Source: an uncultured Sphingomonadaceae bacterium (GTDB taxonomy: Bacteria > Pseudomonadota > Alphaproteobacteria > Sphingomonadales > Sphingomonadaceae). From it: DNA of 64,000 nucleotides. The DNA lies in assembly GCA_937995515.1 (NCBI GenBank), contig CALKJZ010000005.1:62001-126000 (forward strand), given 5' to 3'. Of this stretch, positions 1 to 11,358 are shown in pieces. How positions within the stretch are numbered: the first letter of the stretch is position 1; every line of letters begins with the position of its first letter. Both the position numbers and the translations under genes were made by a program. Under the pieces are notes generated by a model. It was not told the DNA's origin, searched no databases, and was given only the letters and a program-made list of their open reading frames with translations.

Positions 1-1
1 C

Positions 2-301
2 TCCGTGCAGGAAGAGGGCATCGTCCCCGACATCGTGGTGCCGCAGCTGACCGACGAGACCCGCAACGACCGCCCGCGGGTGCGCGAGGCAGACCTGCGC
101 AACCACCTGATCGGCGAGCGCAACGCCGACGACCGGCTGGTCGAGGATGACGGCAAGCCCGACCCGCGCTTTGCCGAGACGGCCGAGCAGCTGAAGGCGC
201 GCGGCATCACCGACTTCCAGCTCGACTATGCGGTGCGCATGCTCGCGCGGCTCGACGATCGGGCCCCGCTGGCCACCGCCGAGGTCCGCCGGGGCCGCTG
301 A
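2..301 (+). CDS. ctpA: C-terminal part of S41-family carboxy-terminal processing protease (truncated by window edge)
   Basis: Open frame at window start; EEGIVPDIVVPQLTDE... resembles the CtpA C-terminus. Confidence 0.7.
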   Translation, partial: SVQEEGIVPDIVVPQLTDETRNDRPRVREADLRNHLIGERNADDRLVEDDGKPDPRFAETAEQLKARGITDFQLDYAVRMLARLDDRAPLATAEVRRGR

Positions 302-309
302 GGCGCGCC

Positions 310-792
310 GTGCACGCGCCGGTCAAGCGCCCGTCGGGCCATGCGATCAACCCGGCGGCGCTGGTCCTCCTCGTATCGGGCTCGCTGCTCATCGGCGCGC
401 TGGGCTTCCAGCATCTCGGCGGGTTCGCTCCCTGCCCCATGTGCCACTGGCAGCGCTGGGCGCATGTGGCAGCAGCTGCCCTTGCGACCGTTGCGCTGGT
501 GGCGCGCAGCCGGGTGCTTGCCCTTCCCGCCATCTGCGCGCTGGCCGTGGCCGGTGCGATGGGCCTCTGGCATGCAGGGGTCGAGCAGGGCTGGTGGCCA
601 AGCCCGGTCGGATGCGCCGCCACCGTGGCACCAGCCGCCTCGGGCGCGGAGTTCCTCGGCCAGCTCATGCAGGCACCGCTCGTCCGCTGCGACCAGATTC
701 CCTGGTCTTTTCTCGGGATTTCCATGGCAGGATGGAATGCGATCCTTTCGTTCGGCGGCAGCCTGGTTGCCGCCCTTTCGTGGAGACGATGA
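310..792 (+). CDS. dsbB: disulfide bond formation protein B family
   Basis: Multi-TM, PCPMCHWQRW CXXC motif, second Cys pair. Confidence 0.85.
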   Translation: MHAPVKRPSGHAINPAALVLLVSGSLLIGALGFQHLGGFAPCPMCHWQRWAHVAAAALATVALVARSRVLALPAICALAVAGAMGLWHAGVEQGWWPSPVGCAATVAPAASGAEFLGQLMQAPLVRCDQIPWSFLGISMAGWNAILSFGGSLVAALSWRR

Positions 793-1323
793 ATGCGCCT
801 TGCCGGTGACCCGGTGCCCGATCGGTCTGCCATGATCCGTGTCGATCATGCCGGCGAATATGGCGCGGCCCGGATCTATGCCGGCCAGCTGGCGGTAATG
901 GGCGACCGCAGCCCCGTGGCCGGCGAAATCCGGCGCATGGCCGCGCAGGAACAGGCCCATCTTTCCGCCTTCGACCGGCTGCTCGTCGAGCGTGGCGTGC
1001 GCCCGACGCTGCTCCACCCGCTGTGGCACGTGGCCGGCTATGCGCTCGGCGTTGCCTCGGCGCTGGCTGGCCCGAAGGCGGCGATGGCCCTGACCGCCGC
1101 GGTCGAAACCGAGATCGACCGGCATTACGGCGAGCAGCTGGCCGCGCTCGACGGCGACGACCCGGAGCTTGAGGCGCTGATTGCGGAGTTCCGGACCGAC
1201 GAGGTGGCGCATCGCGACAGCGCGGTCGCCCACGGGGCCGAGGAGGTGCCGGCCTATCCGCTGCTCCGCCGCCTCATCCAGGCCGGGTGCCGGGCGGCGA
1301 TCCGCCTTTCCGAACGGATCTAG
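793..1323 (+). CDS. coq7: demethoxyubiquinone hydroxylase (COQ7 family)
   Basis: DHAGEYGAARIYAGQL...EQAHL...ETEIDRHY di-iron motifs. Confidence 0.9.
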   Translation: MRLAGDPVPDRSAMIRVDHAGEYGAARIYAGQLAVMGDRSPVAGEIRRMAAQEQAHLSAFDRLLVERGVRPTLLHPLWHVAGYALGVASALAGPKAAMALTAAVETEIDRHYGEQLAALDGDDPELEALIAEFRTDEVAHRDSAVAHGAEEVPAYPLLRRLIQAGCRAAIRLSERI

Positions 1324-1537
1324 CCCATCCTTGCCGATTGACTTCGGGGTGCCGTTGCGCCATCCGGCCCCCCAGCTTCACGCAGAGCGCGTGTTTCGTG
1401 ACATCCCGGCACCGGCAGCCCTTCGCCCCTGCGCTGCCCAAACCGGGTTGCCCGCCGGCCGGCGAAGGTTCGCCCGCCGGCGCGCGTTGCGTTGGGGCGG
1501 CTGACACGGCACGACCGAAGAAAGGACCATTGCAGCG

Positions 1538-3019
1538 ATGTTCGACAGCCTCTCCGAACGGCTGACGGCTGTCTTCGAAAGGCTGAAGGGCCGCGGCGCG
1601 CTCAGCGAGCTCGAGGTGCGCGCAGCGATGCGCGACGTGCGGGTAGCGCTCCTCGAGGCCGATGTCGCGCTGCCGGTGGTCAGGCAGTTCATCGACCGCG
1701 CAACCGAGCGCGCCATCGGCGCGGAGGTGCTGAAATCGGTCACGCCGGGCCAGCAGGTGGTGAAGATCGTCCACGACCAGCTGGTCGAGACCCTTGGCTC
1801 CGAGGCGGCCGGGCTCGACCTCGCCGTCACCCCGCCTGCGGTCATCATGATGGTGGGGCTCCAGGGCTCGGGCAAGACGACGACGACGGCCAAGCTCGCC
1901 CGTCTCATCCGGGAGCGGCACGGCAAGAAGGTCCTCATGGCCTCGCTCGACGTGAGCCGACCGGCCGCGCAGGAGCAGCTCAGGATCCTCGGCGAGCAGG
2001 CGGGCATCGCCACCCTGCCAATCATCCCCGGCCAGATCCCCACCGACATCGCGAAGCGCGCGCTCGAGGCCGCCCGGCTCCAGGGCTATGACGTGCTGAT
2101 GCTCGACACGGCCGGCCGGCTGCATGTCGACGAGCAGCTGATGGCCGAGATGGAGGCCGTGGCGGGCTCGGCGGCGCCGGCGGAGACGCTCCTCGTGGTC
2201 GATGCGCTGACCGGCCAGGATGCCGTGCAGGTGGCGCGCGCGTTCGGCGAGCGGGTGGCGCTCTCGGGCGTGATCCTCACCCGCATGGATGGCGATGCGC
2301 GCGGCGGCGCCGCGCTTTCCATGCGGCAGGTGACCGGCAAGCCGATCAAGTTCATCGGCACGGGCGAGAAGCTTGAGGCGCTGGAGCCGTTCCACCCCGA
2401 ACGCGCCGCCGGCCGCATCCTCGGCATGGGCGACGTGGTGAGCCTCGTCGAGCGCGCAGCCCAGAGCCTCGATGTCGCCGACGCCGAGAAGATGGCGGAG
2501 AAGCTCGAGAAGGGCAGCTTCGACATGAACGACATGCTCGCCCAGTTCCGGCAGATGAAGCGCATGGGCGGGCTTGGCATGCTTGCCAGCCTCATGCCCG
2601 GCCTTGGCAAGATGAAGCAGGCCATGGCCGACGCGCGCATTGACGACCGTGCGCTCGCGCGCATGGAGGCCATCATCCTCTCGATGACCCCGCGGGAGCG
2701 CAGCCGGCCCGAGATCATGAACGCGCGGCGCAAGATCCGGGTTGCCAAAGGCTCCGGCACGCAGGTGCAGGATGTGAACAAGCTTTTGAAGATGCAGGCG
2801 GAAATGGCCGGCGCGATGAAGCGGCTGAAGAAGATGGGCGGCCTTTCGGCCCTGGCGCAGATGTTCTCCGGCGGCGCACCGGGCCTCGCCGGCAGCGCCG
2901 ATCCGGCCGCCCTTCCCGGCGGCCTGCCGGGCCTTCCGCCGGGCCTCGTGCCGCCCGGCGCCCGGATGCCGCCGGGCCTCATGCCACCGCAGCGCGGCGG
3001 CAGGAAGAAGAAACGCTGA
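1538..3019 (+). CDS. ffh: signal recognition particle protein Ffh
   Basis: GLQGSGKTTTTAKLA, DTAGRLHVDE, Met-rich M domain. Confidence 0.98.
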   Translation: MFDSLSERLTAVFERLKGRGALSELEVRAAMRDVRVALLEADVALPVVRQFIDRATERAIGAEVLKSVTPGQQVVKIVHDQLVETLGSEAAGLDLAVTPPAVIMMVGLQGSGKTTTTAKLARLIRERHGKKVLMASLDVSRPAAQEQLRILGEQAGIATLPIIPGQIPTDIAKRALEAARLQGYDVLMLDTAGRLHVDEQLMAEMEAVAGSAAPAETLLVVDALTGQDAVQVARAFGERVALSGVILTRMDGDARGGAALSMRQVTGKPIKFIGTGEKLEALEPFHPERAAGRILGMGDVVSLVERAAQSLDVADAEKMAEKLEKGSFDMNDMLAQFRQMKRMGGLGMLASLMPGLGKMKQAMADARIDDRALARMEAIILSMTPRERSRPEIMNARRKIRVAKGSGTQVQDVNKLLKMQAEMAGAMKRLKKMGGLSALAQMFSGGAPGLAGSADPAALPGGLPGLPPGLVPPGARMPPGLMPPQRGGRKKKR

Positions 3020-3044
3020 ACTGACGGAAAGGACCGACTGAACC

Positions 3045-3437
3045 ATGGCACTATCAATCCGGCTGGCGCGCGGCGGCGCCAAGAAGCGGCCCGTCTACCG
3101 CATCGTCGTCACCGACAGCCGCTCGCCGCGCGATGGCCGCTTCCTCGAGAAGCTAGGCACCTACAACCCGCTCCTGCCGAAGGATTCGGCCGAGCGCGTG
3201 ACGCTCGATGCCGAGCGTGCGAAGCACTGGCTGAGCCAGGGCGCGCAGCCGACCGACCGGGTCGCCCGTTTCCTTGACAGCGCGGGGATCCGCCCGCGTG
3301 CGGCGCGCCACAACCCGAAGAAGGGCGAGCCGGGCGACAAGGCGCGCGAACGCGCCGAGGCGCGCGCCGCGCGCGCGGCCGAGGCCGCAGCCGACACGGG
3401 CGCTGACGCAGGTGACACGCCCGCCGCGGACAGCTGA
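3045..3437 (+). CDS. rpsP: 30S ribosomal protein S16
   Basis: [43 protein letters not shown]. Confidence 0.98.
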   Translation: MALSIRLARGGAKKRPVYRIVVTDSRSPRDGRFLEKLGTYNPLLPKDSAERVTLDAERAKHWLSQGAQPTDRVARFLDSAGIRPRAARHNPKKGEPGDKARERAEARAARAAEAAADTGADAGDTPAADS

Positions 3438-3933
3438 GCTGCGCCCGGCCGACCGGCCGGTCGCGCTTGCAGCCATCGCCGGCGCGCACGGGATCCACGG
3501 CGAGGTTCGGCTGAGGCTGTTTGCGGAATCGCTTGCAAGCCTCCGCCGCCACCGCCACTTCGACGCCGGCGGCCGCTCGCTCACCCTTGAGATCGTGCGC
3601 GACGGGCCCAATGGTCCGATTGCGCGCTTTGCCGAAGTCGCGGACCGGACCGCGGCCGAGATGCTGCGCGGCACGCTTCTGACCGTGCCGCGCGCGAGCC
3701 TTCCGCCACTGCCCGAGGGCGAGATCTACTGGCACGACCTCATCGGGCTTGCCGTCGTCTCGCCTGCGGGCGTGCCGCTCGGCACCGTGGTCGACGTGGC
3801 CAATCACGGCGCTTCCGACATTCTCGAGGTGGAGCGCCGGGATGGCCGGCGGGTGCTGGTGCCGCTCATCGAGGCGGCTGTCCCCCTGCTTGCCGACCCG
3901 CTGGTGATCGCGCCGGAATGGCTCGAGACATGA
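3412..3933 (+). CDS. rimM: ribosome maturation factor RimM
   Basis: [14 protein letters not shown]...YWHDLIGL; likely GTG start overlapping rpsP. Confidence 0.9.
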   Translation: MTRPPRTAELRPADRPVALAAIAGAHGIHGEVRLRLFAESLASLRRHRHFDAGGRSLTLEIVRDGPNGPIARFAEVADRTAAEMLRGTLLTVPRASLPPLPEGEIYWHDLIGLAVVSPAGVPLGTVVDVANHGASDILEVERRDGRRVLVPLIEAAVPLLADPLVIAPEWLET

Positions 3934-4709
3934 GCTGGTGCGCGCAGCCGATCACGCTCTACCCGGAGATGTTCCCGGGCCCGCTTGGCCTGTCGCTGGC
4001 CGGGCGGGCGCTCGCGCAGGGCATCTGGACGTGCCTGCCGCTGCAGCTGCGCGATTTTGCCCACGGCCGGCACCGCAGCGTCGACGACACGCCGGCAGGC
4101 GGCGGGCCCGGCATGGTGCTGCGGGTGGATGTGCTGGCGCGTGCGGTCGACGCCGCGCGCGCGCGCCTGCCGGATGCGCCGGTTCTCGCCCCGACCCCAC
4201 GCGGGCCGCGCATCGGGCAGGAGCGGATCCGGAAGCTGGTCGCAGGGCCGGGTGTCACGCTCCTGTGCGGGCGCTTCGAGGGAATGGACGAGCGCATCTT
4301 CGCCGGGCGCAACGTCGAGCCGGTGGCGCTTGCCGATATCGTGCTCTCCGGCGGGGAGCTCGCAGCGCTCGCCATCCTCGATGCTTGCATCCGCCTGCTG
4401 CCCGGCGTAATGGGCGCGGCCGCAAGCGGGGAGCATGAGAGCTTCGAGACCGGACTTCTCGAGCACCCGCACTACACCCGCCCGGCTGTCTGGGAGGGGC
4501 TGGAGATTCCGGAGGTGCTGCGCTCCGGAAACCATGCACGGATCGAGGCCTGGCGTCTGGAGCAGGCCGCGATGGCGACCCGGCACTGGCGGCCAGACCT
4601 GTTCGCGCCCGGCGCCCGGACAGGACCGCCCTCTGCCACGCGGCCCAGGCGCGCGGAGGCGCGCAACGGTGAGACGCGCCCCGAGAGGCGCCAAGGAGAC
4701 GGACCATGA
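3930..4709 (+). CDS. trmD: tRNA (guanine37-N1)-methyltransferase
   Basis: [39 protein letters not shown] overlap with rimM. Confidence 0.97.
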   Translation: MSWCAQPITLYPEMFPGPLGLSLAGRALAQGIWTCLPLQLRDFAHGRHRSVDDTPAGGGPGMVLRVDVLARAVDAARARLPDAPVLAPTPRGPRIGQERIRKLVAGPGVTLLCGRFEGMDERIFAGRNVEPVALADIVLSGGELAALAILDACIRLLPGVMGAAASGEHESFETGLLEHPHYTRPAVWEGLEIPEVLRSGNHARIEAWRLEQAAMATRHWRPDLFAPGARTGPPSATRPRRAEARNGETRPERRQGDGP

Positions 4710-5122
4710 ACCTGCTGCAGCAGATCGAGGCAGCCGAGATTGAAAAGCTGAAGGCCGCACGCGCCGTGCCGGAGTTCCGCGCCGGCGACACGGTGCGCGT
4801 GGGCGTGAAGGTGAAGGAAGGCGACCGCACGCGGGTGCAGATGTTCGAGGGCGTGGTGATCGCGCGCTCGAACAAGGGCATCGGCTCCAACTTCACCGTG
4901 CGCAAGGTGAGCTTCGGGGAGGGGGTGGAGCGGGTGTTCCCGCTCTATTCGCCGATGATCGATTCGATCGAGGTGGTGCGCCGGGGCATGGTGCGCCGGG
5001 CCAAGCTCTATTACCTGCGCGGCCGCAGCGGCAAAAGCGCGCGGATCGTCGAGCGCCGCGATGCGCGCCCGGCAACCGGCGGGAGCGCCGAGGACGCCGC
5101 CACGGCCGAGTCCGAGGCGTGA
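4706..5122 (+). CDS. rplS: 50S ribosomal protein L19
   Basis: [43 protein letters not shown]. Confidence 0.98.
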   Translation: MNLLQQIEAAEIEKLKAARAVPEFRAGDTVRVGVKVKEGDRTRVQMFEGVVIARSNKGIGSNFTVRKVSFGEGVERVFPLYSPMIDSIEVVRRGMVRRAKLYYLRGRSGKSARIVERRDARPATGGSAEDAATAESEA

Positions 5123-5598
5123 GGCGCAAAGGCGGGGCCGGCACACGCCCCCCGCCGCCTGCGGGCCGAATCGAGGGCCCGCTGCACCGGCTTGAGGTGC
5201 GGGTCTATTTCGAGGACACGGATCTCTCCGGCCTCGTCTACCACGCCACCTATCTGCGCTACATGGAGCGCGGCCGGTCGGACCTGCTCGCCTGCCTTGG
5301 CATCGACCAGCGCGCGGCCTTCGAGGCCGGCACGGGTGTCTATGCCGTGGCGGGCCTTTCCATCCGCTATGTCGCCCCCGCCCGGCTGGGCGACTGCGTT
5401 GAGGTTGAAACCCTCTGCCGCGCTGTCGGCGGCGCGCGTGTGGTGCTGCTGCAGAAAGTGGTGCGCGGCACGACCCTTCTGGCCGAGGCCGAGGTGCGCG
5501 CGGGCTTCCTCGGGCCCGGCGGCCGGCCGCGCCGGCAGCCAGAGGCGTGGGTTGCGCGCTTGCGCGCCCTCATGGATGCCGCACCGCCCGCCGCTTGA
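5119..5598 (+). CDS. ybgC: Tol-Pal-associated acyl-CoA thioesterase
   Basis: [28 protein letters not shown] 4HBT motif; adjacent to tolQ. Confidence 0.92.
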   Translation: MRRKGGAGTRPPPPAGRIEGPLHRLEVRVYFEDTDLSGLVYHATYLRYMERGRSDLLACLGIDQRAAFEAGTGVYAVAGLSIRYVAPARLGDCVEVETLCRAVGGARVVLLQKVVRGTTLLAEAEVRAGFLGPGGRPRRQPEAWVARLRALMDAAPPAA

Positions 5599-5676
5599 GC
5601 TTTCCGGTTCAGCGCAGGTAAAGCCCGGGGGCGCGTCTTTCGCGCGACCCATCCCACACTGTGCGGAAAGAGGCCC

Positions 5677-6369
5677 TTGGACCCGATCACCCTCACCAGC
5701 GCGGCAGACATGTCGCCGCTTGCGCTCTTCCTCGAGGCGGATATCGTGGTGAAGGCGGTGATGCTGCTGCTGCTGGCAGCCAGCATCTGGTCGTGGGCGA
5801 TCATTCTCGAGCGCTCGCGGCGACTGTCCGCCATCAACCGCGATGTCTCGGAGTTCGAGGGGCGCTTCTGGAAGGCCACCTCGCTTGAGGAGCTGAAGGC
5901 CGACCGCGCCGCGAACCCGGCGGCCGACCTGTTCATGGCCGGCATGGACGAGTGGCGGGCCTCGACCGATGGCCGTGCCCAGGTGGATCGCGAGGGCGTG
6001 CGGGCGCGCCTGACCACCGTGATGGGCGCCTCGATCGACCGGGCGGTCTCCGATCTTGCCGACCGGCTGAACTGGCTTGCCACCATCGGCGCCGTGGCCC
6101 CGTTCGTCGGCTTGTTCGGAACGGTCTGGGGCATCATGCGCGCCTTCATCGCCATCGGTCAGACACAGAACACCTCGCTTGCCGTGGTGGCGCCGGGCAT
6201 CGCCGAGGCGCTGTTTGCAACCGCCCTCGGCCTGTTCGCAGCCATCCCGGCGGTGATCGGCTACAACCGCCTTCTCCACCGGGTCGGGCGGCTGGAAGAC
6301 CGGCTGCTCGGCTTTTCCGCGCGCTTCCACGCGATGATGTCGCGCGAGCTCGACCAGGAGGCCGGCTGA
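5677..6369 (+). CDS. tolQ: Tol-Pal protein TolQ
   Basis: GAVAPFVGLFGTVWGIMRAF MotA/TolQ/ExbB signature. Confidence 0.95.
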   Translation: MDPITLTSAADMSPLALFLEADIVVKAVMLLLLAASIWSWAIILERSRRLSAINRDVSEFEGRFWKATSLEELKADRAANPAADLFMAGMDEWRASTDGRAQVDREGVRARLTTVMGASIDRAVSDLADRLNWLATIGAVAPFVGLFGTVWGIMRAFIAIGQTQNTSLAVVAPGIAEALFATALGLFAAIPAVIGYNRLLHRVGRLEDRLLGFSARFHAMMSRELDQEAG

Positions 6370-6821
6370 TGGGCGCCGCACTTCCCGGCGGCACGGAGCG
6401 CGGCCGGCGCAGGCGCGCGCCCATGTCCGAGATCAATGTCACGCCGCTCGTTGACGTGATGCTGGTCCTGCTCATCATCTTCATGGTGGCGGCACCGCTG
6501 CTTGTGACCGGCGTGGCCGTCGACCTTCCGCGCACGGCTGCCGAGGCCCTGCCGCCAGACCGGGAGCCGGTCTCGATCACCATGGATGCACAGGGCCGCA
6601 CCTTCATCGGCGAGGAAGAGGTGGCGCCGGGCACGCTTGCGCGCAGGCTTGCCACGCTGCGCACGCTCGAGGGCGAAGGCGCAAGGATCCTCATCCGGGC
6701 CGACTCCAGCCTCCCCTACGGCGAGGTCGCGGCCCTGCTCGCAGAGGTGACCACATCGGGATTCACGCGCGTGGCGCTGGTCAACCAGCCCGGCCGGGTC
6801 ACGGAGCCCGGAGCACGGTGA
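6369..6821 (+). CDS. tolR: Tol-Pal protein TolR
   Basis: MSEINVTPLVDVMLVLLIIFMVAAPLL. Confidence 0.95.
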   Translation: MGAALPGGTERGRRRRAPMSEINVTPLVDVMLVLLIIFMVAAPLLVTGVAVDLPRTAAEALPPDREPVSITMDAQGRTFIGEEEVAPGTLARRLATLRTLEGEGARILIRADSSLPYGEVAALLAEVTTSGFTRVALVNQPGRVTEPGAR

Positions 6822-7597
6822 CCGACCGCCTTGCCCTCCTCGTGGCAAGCGGCGGCCACCTGCTGCTGCTTGCCCTCCTGTCGCTCAGCCTCGCGCAGAG
6901 CCTCGAGCCGATGGCCGGCCCGACGGACGTGACGACCGTCGATCTTGTCGAGCTTGCGGCGGCGGCACCCGCGCCGGCACGCGCGCCGGCCGATCCCGGC
7001 GCACCCAGCCTGCCGGCCGAGGCACCACCCGTTGCCGACCCGGAGCCGGCCGCGTTTGAACCGGCGCCCGCACCCGAACCGCCGGTGCGCCCGATGGACG
7101 ATCGCTCGCCGCAGGAGGCACTCGCTGACCAGGCGGCAGCCCCTCCGCCGCCGCGGGAGCGGCCACGCCGCCAGCCGCCGCCGCCCGCCTTCGACGCCGG
7201 CGCCATCGAGCGGCTGATCAACGAGGCGCAGCCCGGAAGCGCCGCCGGCGCGCAGACGTCGGGCGCCCAGCGGCTCGATGCGCGCACCGTTGCAAGCCTC
7301 GAGCAGGCCATCCGCGCACAGCTCAGGCACTGCTGGAACCCGCCGATCGGCGGCGCGGATGTGGCCAACATGACCGCGGTGCTGCGCATCCGGCTCAATC
7401 GCGACGGCTCGATTGCCGCGCCCCCGGAGCTTGTCAGCCAGACGGGCGCGACAGCGGGCAACGCGGCCTTTGCGCGCGCCTTCGTCGAGACCGCGCGCCG
7501 CGCCGTGCTGCGCTGCAGCCCGCTTACGCTGCCGCCCGAACTCTACAGCTGGTGGCGGGATTTCGAGCTCAACTTCGACCCGCGCCTGATGACCTGA
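6818..7597 (+). CDS. tolA: TolA-like cell envelope protein
   Basis: N-terminal TM, Pro/Ala-rich middle, TonB/TolA-like C-terminus; between tolR and tolB. Confidence 0.8.
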   Translation: MTDRLALLVASGGHLLLLALLSLSLAQSLEPMAGPTDVTTVDLVELAAAAPAPARAPADPGAPSLPAEAPPVADPEPAAFEPAPAPEPPVRPMDDRSPQEALADQAAAPPPPRERPRRQPPPPAFDAGAIERLINEAQPGSAAGAQTSGAQRLDARTVASLEQAIRAQLRHCWNPPIGGADVANMTAVLRIRLNRDGSIAAPPELVSQTGATAGNAAFARAFVETARRAVLRCSPLTLPPELYSWWRDFELNFDPRLMT

Positions 7598-7607
7598 GGA
7601 GCCTCCG

Positions 7608-8945
7608 ATGCGCCCTGCCCCCGCCGCCCAGCTGCGCCCTGCGCTCGTTGCCGCAGCACTTGCCATTGGCCCGGGGCCGGCCATGGCCCAGCTGCGAGTG
7701 GACATCACCGAGGGCGTGGCAGCGCCGATGCCGATCGCCGTGCCTGCCTTCCCGGCCTCTGCCCCCGCCGACACACCGGCCGGCGAGACGGCCGCGCTCG
7801 GCCGCCAGGTGGCGCAGATCGTGGAGAACAACCTGCGCGGCTCGGGCCTGTTCCGGCCGGTTGCAAGCACGGGCTTTCCGCTGGTGCTGATGCCGCAGGT
7901 GACCAACCCGGGCTTCCTGCAATGGCGGGCGACGAACGCGCAGGCGCTGGTCACCGGCTTTGTGACCGCCAATGCCGACGGCACGCTCACCATCGGCTGC
8001 TATCTCTACGACATCCTCGCCGAGACCGAGCTTGCCCGGCAGGGCTTCACCGTCCAGCCGGCGGGCTGGCGGCGGGCGGCGCACAAATGCTCCGACCTCG
8101 TCTATTCCCGGCTCACCGGGGAGGAGCCCTATTTCGACAGCCGGGTGGTCTATGTGTCGGAGACCGGGCCGCGTACGCGCCGGGTGAAGCGGCTGGCGAT
8201 CATGGACCAGGACGGCGCTAACCACCGCTTCCTCACCTCCGGGCAGAATCTGGTGCTGATGCCGCGCTTCTCGCCCACCCAGCAGACCATCACCTACATG
8301 AGCTTCGAGGGCGACCGGCCGCGCGTGTGGCTCTACGACCTCGGCTCCGGCCGCCAGCGCCCGGTGGGCAATTTCGCAACCATGAGCTTTGCGCCGCGAT
8401 TTGCACCCGATGGGCAGCGGCTGCTGTTCTCGGTGACCGGCGGCGGCGGCTCGAACATCGTGCTCCACGACATCGCAACCGGCACGAACCGGCGGCTCAC
8501 CTCCGGCAGCGCGATCGACACCTCGCCCAGCTTTTCGCCCGACGGGCAGCGGATCGTGTTCGAAAGCGACCGCGGAGGCCGCCAGCAGCTTTATGTGATG
8601 AATGCGGATGGCTCGGGCGTCGAGCGCATCACCTTCGGCGACGGGCAGGCCGCAAGCCCGGTCTGGTCGCCGCGCGGCGATCTCATCGCCTTCACCCGCA
8701 TCCAGGGCGGGCGGTTCCGGATCGCCATCATCCGCCCGGATGGCACGGGCGAACGGGTGCTGACCGACGGCTGGCAAGACGAGAACCCCAGCTGGTCTCC
8801 CAACGGCCGGGTGATCATGTTCAGCCGCCAGGAGCGCGGCGGCCGCAGCACCCTCCACGCGGTCGACCTGACAGGCCGCGCCGAGCGGCTGGTGCCAACA
8901 CCGCTCGAGGCGAGCGACCCGGCCTGGGGGCCGTTGCTGCCATGA
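7608..8945 (+). CDS. tolB: Tol-Pal beta-propeller TolB
   Basis: Repeated SPDGQRIVFESDRGGRQQLYVMNADGSG blades. Confidence 0.97.
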   Translation: MRPAPAAQLRPALVAAALAIGPGPAMAQLRVDITEGVAAPMPIAVPAFPASAPADTPAGETAALGRQVAQIVENNLRGSGLFRPVASTGFPLVLMPQVTNPGFLQWRATNAQALVTGFVTANADGTLTIGCYLYDILAETELARQGFTVQPAGWRRAAHKCSDLVYSRLTGEEPYFDSRVVYVSETGPRTRRVKRLAIMDQDGANHRFLTSGQNLVLMPRFSPTQQTITYMSFEGDRPRVWLYDLGSGRQRPVGNFATMSFAPRFAPDGQRLLFSVTGGGGSNIVLHDIATGTNRRLTSGSAIDTSPSFSPDGQRIVFESDRGGRQQLYVMNADGSGVERITFGDGQAASPVWSPRGDLIAFTRIQGGRFRIAIIRPDGTGERVLTDGWQDENPSWSPNGRVIMFSRQERGGRSTLHAVDLTGRAERLVPTPLEASDPAWGPLLP

Positions 8946-9060
8946 AACAAATATGGTTCAGACAGGCTTCATGTCGACCAGCAATCAGGCGTGCAGACCG
9001 AAGACCGGCAGCGCGCATCGACGGCGACGGCACGGGCTCGTTTCATCACGGGAGAACCAC

Positions 9061-9603
9061 ATGAACAGGATCATCCTCATGACCACGCTGGGGACAAGCC
9101 TCCTGCTTGCGGCCTGCGCCCGGCCCAGGCAGGATCTCCCGCCGCCGCCTCCGCAGCCGGCGCCGGTCGCACCGGTTGCACCCTCTGAGCCGGGTGTGGA
9201 CACGGCGCCGGTCATCCCGGGCCAGGTGCCCGGCAGCCAGGCCGATTTCCTCGCGCAGGCAGGATCGGACCGGGTGTTCTTCGCCTTCGACAGCTACAGC
9301 CTCGACGGCGAGGCACGCGACATCCTCGGCCGGCAGGCCGAATGGCTGATCCGCTACCCGAATGTGCGCGTGACCATCGAGGGCCACGCCGACGAGCGGG
9401 GCACGCGCGAATACAATCTCGCGCTTGGCGAACGGCGGGCCAATGCGGCGCGATCCTTCCTCGCCGCCCAGGGTGTGGCAGCCAGCCGGATGACCATCAT
9501 CAGCTATGGCAAGGAGCGGCCGGCTGTCGAAGGCTCAAACGAGGCAGCCTGGGCGCAGAACCGGCGCGCGGTCACTGTTCTCGTCTCGGGCTTCGTGCAA
9601 TAG
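9061..9603 (+). CDS. pal: peptidoglycan-associated lipoprotein Pal
   Basis: Lipobox LLLAAC; OmpA-like [24 protein letters not shown]. Confidence 0.96.
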   Translation: MNRIILMTTLGTSLLLAACARPRQDLPPPPPQPAPVAPVAPSEPGVDTAPVIPGQVPGSQADFLAQAGSDRVFFAFDSYSLDGEARDILGRQAEWLIRYPNVRVTIEGHADERGTREYNLALGERRANAARSFLAAQGVAASRMTIISYGKERPAVEGSNEAAWAQNRRAVTVLVSGFVQ

Positions 9604-9644
9604 GGCCTCGCAGCCAGCCTCTTTTCCTTTTCGCAGGAGCAGCC

Positions 9645-10772
9645 ATGTCGGTCAGACCCTGGCGGGACATTCACCGGCGCAAGTCGAGGCAGATCATGGT
9701 CGGGCGCGTCCCCGTCGGCGGCGACGCGCCCATATCCGTCCAGACCATGACGAACACGCCAACCGAGGATGCGAAGGCAACGATCGACCAGATCCGCCGC
9801 TGCGAGGAGGTGGGCGCAGACATTGTGCGCGTCTCCTGCCCCACCGAAGAGGCGACCCGGGCGTTCGCCACCATCGCGCGGGCCGCGCGCGTGCCGCTGG
9901 TGGCCGACATCCACTTCCACTACCGGCGCGCGCTCGAGGCGGCGGACGCGGGCGCGGCGTGCCTCAGGATCAACCCCGGCAACATCGGCAACCGGGAGCG
10001 GGTGCGCGAGGTGGTGCGCGCGGCGCGCGCCAATGGCTGCTCGATCCGCATCGGGGTGAACGCCGGAAGCCTCGAGCGGCACCTCCTCGAAAAATACGGC
10101 GAGCCGTGCCCGGAGGCCCTGGTCGAATCCGCGCTCGAGCACGCAAAATGTCTGGAAGACGAGGATTTCCACGAATTCAAGATTTCGGTGAAGGCCTCTG
10201 ACGTGTTCCTCGCTGTCGCCGCCTACAGCGAGCTTGCCGCGCGCACCGACTATCCCCTCCACCTCGGCATCACCGAGGCGGGCGGCCTCATCGGCGGCAC
10301 CGTCAAGTCGGCGATCGGGCTTGGCATGCTCCTCTGGTCCGGCGTGGGCGACACGATCCGGGTCTCGCTTTCGGCCGAGCCGGAAGAGGAGGTGAAGGTC
10401 GGGTTCCATATCCTGAAGGCGCTCGGAATCCGTGCGCGCGGTGTCAGGATCGTCTCCTGCCCGTCGTGCGCGCGCCAGGGCTTCGATGTCATCCGCACCG
10501 TCGAGGTGCTTGAGCAGCGGCTTGCCCACATCACCACGCCGATCTCGCTGTCGGTTCTCGGCTGCGTGGTCAACGGCCCCGGCGAGGCCCGCGAGACCGA
10601 CATCGGCCTGACCGGCGGCGGCGCCGGCCGGCACATGGTGTATCTCTCGGGCGTGACCGACCATCATGTGGAAGACGCCCGGATCGTCGACCATATCGTT
10701 GAACTGGTGGAAAAGAAGGCCGCCGAGATCGAGGCGGCCAATGCGGCTGCCGCGCTCCGGGCTGCGGAATAG
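9645..10772 (+). CDS. ispG: 4-hydroxy-3-methylbut-2-enyl-diphosphate synthase
   Basis: [40 protein letters not shown]. Confidence 0.97.
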   Translation: MSVRPWRDIHRRKSRQIMVGRVPVGGDAPISVQTMTNTPTEDAKATIDQIRRCEEVGADIVRVSCPTEEATRAFATIARAARVPLVADIHFHYRRALEAADAGAACLRINPGNIGNRERVREVVRAARANGCSIRIGVNAGSLERHLLEKYGEPCPEALVESALEHAKCLEDEDFHEFKISVKASDVFLAVAAYSELAARTDYPLHLGITEAGGLIGGTVKSAIGLGMLLWSGVGDTIRVSLSAEPEEEVKVGFHILKALGIRARGVRIVSCPSCARQGFDVIRTVEVLEQRLAHITTPISLSVLGCVVNGPGEARETDIGLTGGGAGRHMVYLSGVTDHHVEDARIVDHIVELVEKKAAEIEAANAAAALRAAE

Positions 10773-10787
10773 GGCCGCCGCCTCTGG

Positions 10788-10829
10788 CCTCGCCCCCTGC
10801 CGGACCCGCACGGCAAAAGGCGGGCGAGG
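10788..10829. other. Nested stem-loop downstream of ispG (possible terminator or processing hairpin)
   Basis: cctcgccc...gggcgagg outer stem enclosing tgccg...cggca; no clear T-tract. Confidence 0.35.
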
Positions 10830-11127
10830 TTGACGAGGGGCGTGCGGCCGCAGCAGGCCTTGCCTTCTTCCGCGCGCACCCGGGGGCGTGCGGCCCACGC
10901 CCGCGGATGCACCGGCAGGGGATTCGCGGCCACCACCTCATGCCGACACCCGACGCCCCGCTGCCCGATGCGGCGACGCCGCCGGCAATGCCGCGGCTGC
11001 CCGTGAGGCGATCCGAGCACGAAAGGCGCTCCTGTCCCATGGCAGCCGGCAGCCGCACGGGGCGCGAGGCCCGGCTGCAACCGGCAGCGGGGGCGCGCCG
11101 GGGCATGGCCCACCCGGCATCCGGGCC

Positions 11128-11200
11128 GATTGCTGGCCAGCCCATGGCTGGCCGACCGATGGCTGATGGACCCATGGCCGGGGGGCGGATGGCTGGCCGC
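11128..11200. repeat. Degenerate short tandem repeats rich in (c/g)atggctggcc
   Basis: gctggccagcccatggctggccgaccgatggctgatggacccatggccggggggcggatggctggcc in a non-coding stretch. Confidence 0.5.
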
Positions 11201-11358
11201 GCACGAGGGGCTGCCAGCCCCGGCCCGGGATGCGACCGCGAGCCCTGCGGCAGCCGCGGCGGCCGATGGCTGTCGGCGGCGCGTGCGCAGACGCAGGTCT
11301 GCCGTGCGCCCCTGCCCGGTCTTGCGGCCTTGGCCGCGCGCCGGCGGGCCGTGACAGC

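Noticed and set aside
1274-3082. 602-aa minus-strand ORF
   Set aside because: Antisense shadow of ffh.
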